Assembly: GCF_001719125.1 (NCBI RefSeq)
Contig: NZ_CP017006.1
Span: forward strand, 620,001-684,000
Source: Sulfolobus sp. A20
GTDB taxonomy: Archaea; Thermoproteota; Thermoprotei_A; Sulfolobales; Sulfolobaceae
Length of the DNA stretch: 64,000 nucleotides
Reading direction: 5' to 3'
The position numbers and the translations under genes were made by a program. The notes beneath the pieces were generated by a model that made no database searches, had not been told where the DNA came from, and saw only the letters and a program-made list of their open reading frames with translations. Below, in pieces: positions 54,788 to 64,000 of the stretch; positions within the stretch are counted from its first letter, which is position 1; the number at the start of each line of letters is the position of its first letter.

Positions 54788-57700
54788 TTACTTAATTGTT
54801 TGTATTTCATCATATAATTCTTTTAAGACTTCTATATAATCAACTTTGCCATCCTCTATTTTACTCATTTTCTCTAACAAATTACTAGTCCTGTCCTCAG
54901 AGACAATAAGTGAATACTTAGAGTTAAGATAATTATAGACCTCTTTACCTATATCTGTTGGAACTAATTTCTTTAACGTCTTTGATTCTACCACGTATCT
55001 TCTCTTCTTTAAAGTAGATATTATAGTTGCATAAGTGCTAGGTCTTCCTATTTGCTTTCTTTTCATCTCACTTACTAATTCACCTTCAGTATATAATTGT
55101 ATCGTGCTTCTAGTGATTACGTTAATAACTTCCGCAGAATATTCATTTCCTTCAGCACTCTTATCGATAGGTGAATATAGCTTAAATGGAATGTACAAGG
55201 CGGATTCTAGGACATGCGTGAATTCTTCGCCCTCCTTTATTTTATAACCTATAACTAATTCAATTTTATCGTTCTCTAGCTTCAAGTCTATCTTCTCTTC
55301 ATTAAGTGAATATGCCCTTATATTAATTATCTGTTTATTAAGAACTAAGGAGGGTAATTGGCTAGAAACGAATCTCCTAAATATTAAGTCATAGACCCTG
55401 AAGTGATTTAGGGTAAGTCTCTTAGGTATATCTATATCTCCCTCTTCAATAGATGCCCTTAATAATTTCTCGTCAAGCGGACGAGTAGGTCTAATTGCCT
55501 CATGAGCACCACCTTCCCCCCAAGTTCTCGGCTTAAACACTTTATTAATGTCTACTTGTTTAGATTTCAAATAGCTTTCGGCAACACTTATCCCGATATT
55601 AGAGATTCTTGTACTATCAGTCCTGTGATAAGTTATCAAACCTAGCTCAAATAGATCTTGAGCTATTTTCATAGTTTCAGAGGCAGATATTCTTAGGATA
55701 GAGGAAGAATCTGATAAAAGTGTATCAGTAGTATATGGAGGAAGAGGACCAAACTCCTCACTATTCTCACTGACTTTCTCAATCCTCACTGTTACTCTAT
55801 CACCTTTCTTCAAGTTAGCTTGTTTGGGAATTGTTAGATAATATTGAGTTAAAGAACCCGTAGTTTCAGACAAAATACTAAGTTTAGCTATTAAGAACTT
55901 CTTCTTATTTTTTGGATTTATATAATCCTCATATCTTTGAACTACCCAGCCTAATACCGGAGTCTGAACTCTCCCTGCACTCAAGTTCTGATTCCTATTA
56001 CAATTTAACGTTTCAATTCTCTCTATCCTTTTCTGTAATTTTTCTTTAGACTTCTCATTTTTACTTGAACTAACCTTCTCCTCCAATTTAGGCAATTGTT
56101 TCTTAATATTTTCACAATAATTACTCCAAAATTCAGTTTGAACCTTCTCTGAGAGCTTAAATCCCAACCATCGATCCTCTATCCTTCTTACTATCTGAGC
56201 TTTAATGAGTTTTAAATCGAATTCTCTAGGATTATTTATCGCATTTGTAATAGCCCTTCTGGTTACCTCATGAAATTCAGCCCTCCTTATATTATTATTA
56301 TAAGGTCTTATAGCCAAGTAAATATCCCATGCAATTTTCTCTCCTTCAGTATCTGGATCAGTACCTATCAGAACTTCATCAGCTTCTAAAGCTAATTCCC
56401 TTAAAATTCTCACAGTATCTGTTTTATCAGAAACTATTGGTGAACTACATATAGGACATTTATCCGTTTGAATGTCTTGCACTATCTGATGTCCATTAGT
56501 GCATCGCTTTATCGTAGAATACAATGGAATGAACTTATGGTCCTTTACTGTTACACCATATATTTTCGATTCTCCCTCTTTTGAAATGTTATACTCACTA
56601 TCAGTTACTAAGTCATAAACGTGCCCACCACTAGCAGTTACAATTAATAGTCTGTCCCCTAACACGGTTTCATATACTTTAATCCTTCCGTAAGTCCTAG
56701 AGGAAGGCTTAGAGAAGAAATTTGCTATAGTTCTAGCCTTGTTTGGTGACTCGACAATAAGTAATGTAGTCTTTACTTTCAATGATGAAGGAGAAATCGT
56801 ACCTTCAGTCTTGATCTTTCTCAGATTTTCCCTCTCTTCGCTTATTTTAGTTATAATATCGTCTAAGGAAATATTACCAATCTTATTCTCATCTAATTCA
56901 AATGGGAGCCAATTAATCTCATCTAAAATTAAACTTAACTTTTTATTAAGTATGTCAAACAATTTTTCATTGTCAATTAATAATACTGAGAGCCCGGTAG
57001 TAAGAGCTGATCCATATAATCTAGAAGTTCTCCCACTGGCTTGTATATAAGTCAGATAGTCAGGCATTAATATGTAGTCTCCGCTTAAAACTATATCGCC
57101 TATTTCAGTGATTCTATCTAATATTTGTTTATCCTTTAAAGACTGATTTAATATTTCATAGCCCTTTTTAATCAATGGATCATCAATTTTATCTTCTTTT
57201 ATATCTTTAGCTAACATAGCTAAAGCAGCAGGTGATATATTCCTTAATCTTCTACGAATATGACCTAAAATCTTTCTTAATTCCTCATCGTTCTTAATCA
57301 ATGAAATTATACTTAATAATCTAGTTAAAACTAACGGATGTACCGTTTCCCCGATCTTGAACTTAAACTTAGGTATTCCAACGAACACTGCATACTTGAT
57401 TCTCCAAGGCAAATCTATGCCCCTAACTAATACCCCGTAATGGGTAGCAACTCCTACTAAAACGTCTATAGATTCTCTTTCAAAGTCTTCCAACTTGCTA
57501 ATAGATGATGATAGTATAGAAACTGCATTTATTCCGTGGCTGCTTAGAATAGAAGCTAACTTATCCGCGTATGAAGCACCTTTTTCTATTGGAACATAAA
57601 CTAAGGTACCATCTCTCAATCTTTTTATTAGTTTTATTAATATTTCAATTATACATTCTTCATTTAATTGGTTATCACAAGTCTTGTTTAAGTTGATATA

Positions 57701-58615
57701 ACTATCAACGATATTCCTTAAGTAAATAATTGAGCCTCCCGGTCTAAAACCCATTAAAGCTGATAAGGTAGGGTTGCCTCTACTTATAGTAGCAGATGAG
57801 AAAATTACTGTCCTATTACCTAATTTTGAGGCTCTAATTTCTTGTATTTTACCGAATTTCTGTTCATCTTCTATATTTTCCCTAAGTAAACTTTTTACTC
57901 TCTGTATATCATCCTCACTGAAACCTATAAGCCTTAAGATTGAATTAGCGCTCTTACTAGATTTCAGTGCAGCATCCACATCATCAACAAATATGAAGTT
58001 AAAATCAACGTTAAGTAAATCCTCTAAATTCTTAATTAGATATCTACTTGTAGTTAAGAATATATCAAAATTACCCTTAACTAATTCTTTTAATATGTTT
58101 TCATTTTTATTGTCGGAAGATTGCTTATTATACAATATTTGCAAAGGCTGTGAGACAGCATCTGAAAATTTAGATAGTTTATCCTTAGCTTGAAGAACCA
58201 ATGTTCTAGTTGGAAAGATCATTATTGACTTTTTGCCGTTCATAGCATTATATATCGACATTAATAGACCAAACGTAGTTTTACCTAATCCAGGAGGAGC
58301 TACTATTGCAAAGCTTTCCCCTCTAAGAAACCTTATCACCCATGACCTTTGTGGACCTAAAGGCTTGGAGTTTAATGCAATTTGAAATATTTTCTCTATA
58401 TTATTGTATTCGTTAAATATGTTGCGTAATACTTTTAATTTTATCAGTCTATTATTTTTGTACAATACTTCTATAAGATTACGTATATCTTCAAATTTCA
58501 AATCATCCTCTAAACACGATTCGCATACTGAACCCTTATATAATCTATCTGCCGTTATATCGTTTCCACAGTTTGGGCAAGATTTAGTGTAAACTGAGTA
58601 AGGAATCTCCTCCAA
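54788..58615 (-). CDS. topR1: Reverse gyrase (TopR1-type)
   Basis: 1275 residues. N-terminal zinc finger (CPNC at 13-16, CESC at 31-34), helicase-like domain with Walker A APPGLGKTTFG (about 106), DDVDA (motif II) and the latch-containing second RecA domain (to about 600), then a topoisomerase IA domain: TOPRIM LLIVESPNKARTI (about 620), second zinc site CTNGH...CPICSS, DPDTEGEKIAWD, and the active Tyr in GLITYHRTDSTR (about 995). It introduces positive supercoils with ATP and marks hyperthermophiles. TTG start. TopR1 rather than TopR2 is inferred from its Cdc48 neighbour as I remember it in S. solfataricus. Confidence 0.93.
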   Translation of the reverse strand: MEEIPYSVYTKSCPNCGNDITADRLYKGSVCESCLEDDLKFEDIRNLIEVLYKNNRLIKLKVLRNIFNEYNNIEKIFQIALNSKPLGPQRSWVIRFLRGESFAIVAPPGLGKTTFGLLMSIYNAMNGKKSIMIFPTRTLVLQAKDKLSKFSDAVSQPLQILYNKQSSDNKNENILKELVKGNFDIFLTTSRYLIKNLEDLLNVDFNFIFVDDVDAALKSSKSANSILRLIGFSEDDIQRVKSLLRENIEDEQKFGKIQEIRASKLGNRTVIFSSATISRGNPTLSALMGFRPGGSIIYLRNIVDSYINLNKTCDNQLNEECIIEILIKLIKRLRDGTLVYVPIEKGASYADKLASILSSHGINAVSILSSSISKLEDFERESIDVLVGVATHYGVLVRGIDLPWRIKYAVFVGIPKFKFKIGETVHPLVLTRLLSIISLIKNDEELRKILGHIRRRLRNISPAALAMLAKDIKEDKIDDPLIKKGYEILNQSLKDKQILDRITEIGDIVLSGDYILMPDYLTYIQASGRTSRLYGSALTTGLSVLLIDNEKLFDILNKKLSLILDEINWLPFELDENKIGNISLDDIITKISEERENLRKIKTEGTISPSSLKVKTTLLIVESPNKARTIANFFSKPSSRTYGRIKVYETVLGDRLLIVTASGGHVYDLVTDSEYNISKEGESKIYGVTVKDHKFIPLYSTIKRCTNGHQIVQDIQTDKCPICSSPIVSDKTDTVRILRELALEADEVLIGTDPDTEGEKIAWDIYLAIRPYNNNIRRAEFHEVTRRAITNAINNPREFDLKLIKAQIVRRIEDRWLGFKLSEKVQTEFWSNYCENIKKQLPKLEEKVSSSKNEKSKEKLQKRIERIETLNCNRNQNLSAGRVQTPVLGWVVQRYEDYINPKNKKKFLIAKLSILSETTGSLTQYYLTIPKQANLKKGDRVTVRIEKVSENSEEFGPLPPYTTDTLLSDSSSILRISASETMKIAQDLFELGLITYHRTDSTRISNIGISVAESYLKSKQVDINKVFKPRTWGEGGAHEAIRPTRPLDEKLLRASIEEGDIDIPKRLTLNHFRVYDLIFRRFVSSQLPSLVLNKQIINIRAYSLNEEKIDLKLENDKIELVIGYKIKEGEEFTHVLESALYIPFKLYSPIDKSAEGNEYSAEVINVITRSTIQLYTEGELVSEMKRKQIGRPSTYATIISTLKKRRYVVESKTLKKLVPTDIGKEVYNYLNSKYSLIVSEDRTSNLLEKMSKIEDGKVDYIEVLKELYDEIQTIK

Positions 58616-58642
58616 CTTCTCAATCTCGTATTGTTTTAATGA

Positions 58643-62166
<3,524 letters not shown>

Positions 62167-62215
62167 ATGATGAGGCTCGAAAGGGCAGATAGATGAAGAG
62201 CCTGCGCAGGTCTGA
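62167..62215 (+). ncRNA. C/D box guide sRNA directly after apgM
   Basis: C box ATGATGA (62167-62173), D' guide GGCTCGAAAGGG (12 nt), D' CAGA (62186-62189), spacer TAG, C' ATGAAGA (62193-62199), D guide GCCTGCGCAGGT (12 nt), D CTGA (62212-62215). The first base follows the apgM stop. By the rule of five it would methylate U in CCCUUUCGAGCC and G in ACCUGCGCAGGC. I cannot place either target from memory. The D guide contains the perfect palindrome CCTGCGCAGG, which could self-pair. Confidence 0.85.
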
Positions 62216-62220
62216 CAAAT

Positions 62221-62748
62221 CTAACATTTTTTCACGTAAGCTTTATTCAATAGATCTAAAGTTCTCCATCTAATCACTTCATTGTTTATGATAACCACTG
62301 CACCTACACCAGGCTGTCCATATATTATAAAACTTCCTAATTCAGAGTACATGATAACTGGCATTACGAGTAAGTCCTCTTCTCCTTCTACTAAAATAAT
62401 TCCACCATTTGACAAAGCTTCTCGAATAGTATCAAATGTAGATAGTCTTATGACACCAGCTTCATTCTTTATCTTGTATTTTATCTTCCATTTACTTTCT
62501 ACTCCAATCTTTCTCCTAGTCTTTCCATCAACAATTTCTAGGTAGGGGAGAATACTATTAGTTTCTAAAAAAGCACTTACATAATCACCTACAGTTATTA
62601 TCTTTCTATTGCGGAATTCTTTCAAAAAATTTAGAAATAAATTATTATTTACAAATAAAATACCATATGGTCTAGAAAGTTCTCTCCTTAGATTCACATC
62701 ATCAAATGTAAAGCATAATTCTATTTCACTATTATCGCGTATCTCCAA
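62221..62748 (-). CDS. GTP-dependent dephospho-CoA kinase (DUF359)
   Basis: 175 residues. LSRPYGILF, IITVGDYVSAFLE, VDGKTRR, NEAGVIRLSTFDTI and LVEGEEDLLVMPVI are the conserved blocks of archaeal DUF359, which phosphorylates dephospho-CoA using GTP (the last CoA step). TTG start (62748), overlapping the spt4 stop by 28 bp. Last gene of the operon beginning with aIF2-gamma. Confidence 0.88.
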   Translation of the reverse strand: MEIRDNSEIELCFTFDDVNLRRELSRPYGILFVNNNLFLNFLKEFRNRKIITVGDYVSAFLETNSILPYLEIVDGKTRRKIGVESKWKIKYKIKNEAGVIRLSTFDTIREALSNGGIILVEGEEDLLVMPVIMYSELGSFIIYGQPGVGAVVIINNEVIRWRTLDLLNKAYVKKC

Positions 62749-62921
62749 GGTTTCTTTACCTCTGCTATATTAGAGATTTCCGAATTTTCGTCAATAACTA
62801 TTATAATACCATCCCAATCATCACTAAAGTTAGTAGATCCACAAATTGGACATACAGAATCATCTGGATTAACCAAAGCCTTACAATTTTTACAAGCCTT
62901 GAATAAAGATTTCCTGGCCAT
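62721..62921 (-). CDS. spt4: Transcription elongation factor Spt4
   Basis: 66 residues with a zinc site CKNC (about 10-13) and CPICGS (about 24-29), then SDDWDGIIIVIDENSEIS, the Spt5-binding face. Formerly called RpoE'' (E2). Spt4-Spt5 keeps RNA polymerase processive. Seven bases after rpo7, and overlaps the DUF359 gene. Confidence 0.92.
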   Translation of the reverse strand: MARKSLFKACKNCKALVNPDDSVCPICGSTNFSDDWDGIIIVIDENSEISNIAEVKKPWRYAIIVK

Positions 62922-62928
62922 TTAAACA

Positions 62929-63465
62929 TCACTGCTTTTTAATCCACTCTAATTTTCCTAAGTAAGGTTGTCTCATCGTTAAAGCTATTCTAGGTAATCT
63001 TGAAGAAGTAGCTGAGGCAATGCTAATTACTCTTGCCCTTACTTTATCTCCCTTCTGTATGACCTTTTTGGATTTTTCTGCAAAAATGACCCCCCTTGTA
63101 TTATCAAATTTAAGATTATCGTCAGTTATCTGAGATATGTGCACTAATCCGTCAACTGGACCTAAATTAACGAAAACACCATAGTTGTCAACTTGAACAA
63201 CTTCTCCTTCCACTACTTCTTGAGGAACTGGAACATATGTGAGCATATTAAATTCAACTTCATGATATGTAGCCCCATCTCCAAATACTAAAACTCCTTC
63301 CTCATTTACCTTAATGTCCAAAATAGCTAGTACTAATCCTAAATCTTTAATTAATTTCTCTTGGTATTGTTGTCTTAGCTCATTTATCGAGACCTCTTCC
63401 AAAGGCTTACCGAATTCACTTGGCGGAATCCTAACCACACTACGTGCTTTAATAAGTTTATACAT
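62929..63465 (-). CDS. rpo7: RNA polymerase subunit Rpo7 (RpoE1/Rpb7)
   Basis: 178 residues: an N-terminal RNP-like domain ([19 protein letters not shown] at the start, about 1-80) and a C-terminal S1 domain ([27 protein letters not shown] in pieces). It forms the stalk with Rpo4 and binds emerging RNA. Three bases separate it from the PIN gene. Confidence 0.94.
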   Translation of the reverse strand: MYKLIKARSVVRIPPSEFGKPLEEVSINELRQQYQEKLIKDLGLVLAILDIKVNEEGVLVFGDGATYHEVEFNMLTYVPVPQEVVEGEVVQVDNYGVFVNLGPVDGLVHISQITDDNLKFDNTRGVIFAEKSKKVIQKGDKVRARVISIASATSSRLPRIALTMRQPYLGKLEWIKKQ

Positions 63466-63468
63466 ACG

Positions 63469-63888
63469 TTAGATAAAATATAAGGATTTTATAATTTTAC
63501 TCCTACCTTGTAGATATAATACTCCTACACCTTTTTTAATAGAAATGTTTTTTAATTTTTTGTCATTAGTAAAAATAAACATATCATGTTTAAGGGCAGT
63601 CCTAATAAGAGCGTCATCTGTAGGCAATTCTTCATAATCCCTAATTAAATTCCACATGTTTTTATATGTATCCAAATATTTTCTGGCTATTCTAACTCTT
63701 GTTGGAATAATAAATCCTTTTTTATTTCTTTCTTCCAATATATCCAATTCTTTTAAGACATTTGAATGAATATAAAAAGTAGGTTTATATTCTAACAATT
63801 CTATAATTTTAGTAAAAGGATCCAAACCATCGTATATATATAACAAAATATTTGTATCTATCAAAACCTTAATTATATAATTCCCCAT
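63469..63888 (-). CDS. Fcf1/VapC-like PIN domain RNase
   Basis: About 139 residues from ATG 63888; GTG 63903 is also open. [13 protein letters not shown] (first Asp, about 10), [11 protein letters not shown] (Glu/Asp), [12 protein letters not shown] and FTNDKKLKN hold the four acidic PIN residues. It sits in the aIF2-gamma-Rpo7 operon, where archaea commonly carry this Fcf1-type protein implicated in rRNA processing. No antitoxin gene is adjacent, so toxin function is unlikely. Overlaps the aIF2-gamma stop by 16 bp. Confidence 0.8.
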   Translation of the reverse strand: MGNYIIKVLIDTNILLYIYDGLDPFTKIIELLEYKPTFYIHSNVLKELDILEERNKKGFIIPTRVRIARKYLDTYKNMWNLIRDYEELPTDDALIRTALKHDMFIFTNDKKLKNISIKKGVGVLYLQGRSKIIKSLYFI

Positions 63889-64000
63889 CCTATCATTCTC
63901 CACCTTCCACCAATCTGTCTACTAATTACAACTCTAACTCCTTTAGACCAAACGGCAACAGGTCTCCTTAAGCTAACTTCAATCTCATCAGATTTTACAT
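63873..64000 (-). CDS. eif2g: Translation initiation factor aIF2 subunit gamma (C-terminal end, partial)
   Basis: Forty-one sense codons and a TAA (63875-63873) are visible on the minus strand, reading [19 protein letters not shown] then [16 protein letters not shown]. The [13 protein letters not shown] ending is the conserved C-terminus (domain III) of aIF2-gamma, which carries Met-tRNAi to the ribosome. The rest lies beyond the window. It leads the operon with PIN, rpo7, spt4 and DUF359. Confidence 0.9.
   Translation of the reverse strand, partial: VKSDEIEVSLRRPVAVWSKGVRVVISRQIGGRWRMIGWGII

Noticed and set aside
54788-54830. Minus-strand ATGATGA at the end of reverse gyrase as another stop-linked guide RNA
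   Set aside because: There is a C-box-like sequence near the stop but no CTGA box or C' in the expected window, and the next gene starts at once.
57774-58193. Antisense open frame of 139 codons within reverse gyrase
   Set aside because: Mirror of a strongly conserved coding sequence; translation is Ser/Leu-rich without a recognisable fold.
63469-63903. VapC toxin of a toxin-antitoxin pair
   Set aside because: No antitoxin gene adjoins and the gene is embedded in the aIF2-gamma/rpo7 operon, where an Fcf1-type processing role fits better.

Overview
The window is chromosomal DNA of a thermoacidophilic crenarchaeon of the Sulfolobales, most likely the genus Saccharolobus/Sulfolobus (S. solfataricus/S. 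islandicus group). The evidence is AT-rich, densely packed genes, leaderless genes with a TATA box about 26-28 bp before the start codon, GTG and TTG starts, and a diagnostic gene set: reverse gyrase, TFB, an ESCRT-III/CdvB division protein, XPB-Bax1, HerA-NurA, KEOPS subunits, aIF2-gamma, Rpo7, Spt4 and archaeal ribosomal proteins. Species assignment is from memory of protein sequences, not a search.

Layout. 1-10.1 kb: small hypotheticals, a probable PriX primase subunit, an MTHFR-like protein, a two-gene membrane/surface-protein unit, a threonine synthase-like enzyme and a ParA/MinD ATPase. 10.1-13.1 kb: the one clearly eroded, accessory-looking stretch, with broken reading frames around an intact HSL-family esterase. 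13.1-18.6 kb: a B12/radical SAM protein (possible tetraether-lipid enzyme) with patchy codon use, Bax1-XPB2 and an alcohol dehydrogenase. 18.6-31.6 kb: a HerA-NurA pair, ThiR-like regulator, RND exporter, adjacent site-2 and rhomboid intramembrane proteases, Fap7-like kinase, Mrp ATPase, small regulators, MTHFS-like protein and LysE exporter. 31.9-45.3 kb: informational core (TrpRS, CdvB1-like ESCRT-III, AlaX, tRNA-Gln and tRNA-Gly, TFB, aIF1, Rpo12/RpoP, GlyRS, EndA) plus CobD-like, agmatinase and UbiX. 45.4-49 kb: Thi4, then the S24e-S27ae-Kae1-Bud32-RdgB operon. 49-58.6 kb: aldo/keto reductase, two A-type ATPase-like subunits, TrmI, S25e, a catalytically dead nitrilase-fold protein and reverse gyrase. 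58.7-64 kb: Cdc48/VAT, ApgM, and the aIF2-gamma/PIN/Rpo7/Spt4/dephospho-CoA kinase operon, whose first gene runs off the end.

The most notable non-protein content is a set of four C/D box guide sRNAs, not part of any protein gene, built to almost the same plan (C box 7, guide 12, D' 4, spacer 3, C' 7, guide 12, D 4). Three have the C box on or directly after the stop codon of the upstream gene. Guides of three of them can be matched from memory to conserved 23S rRNA segments. Four genes under 60 codons are also added (52 aa, 53 aa, RpoP, and an RHH regulator). Two divergent gene pairs appear to share one TATA box placed symmetrically about 26-27 bp from both start codons.

No CRISPR array, intact insertion sequence, rRNA gene or prophage was seen. 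I found no wholly new multi-gene system; the best candidates for undescribed biology are the stop-codon-embedded guide RNAs, the symmetric shared promoters, and several uncharacterised gene pairs.
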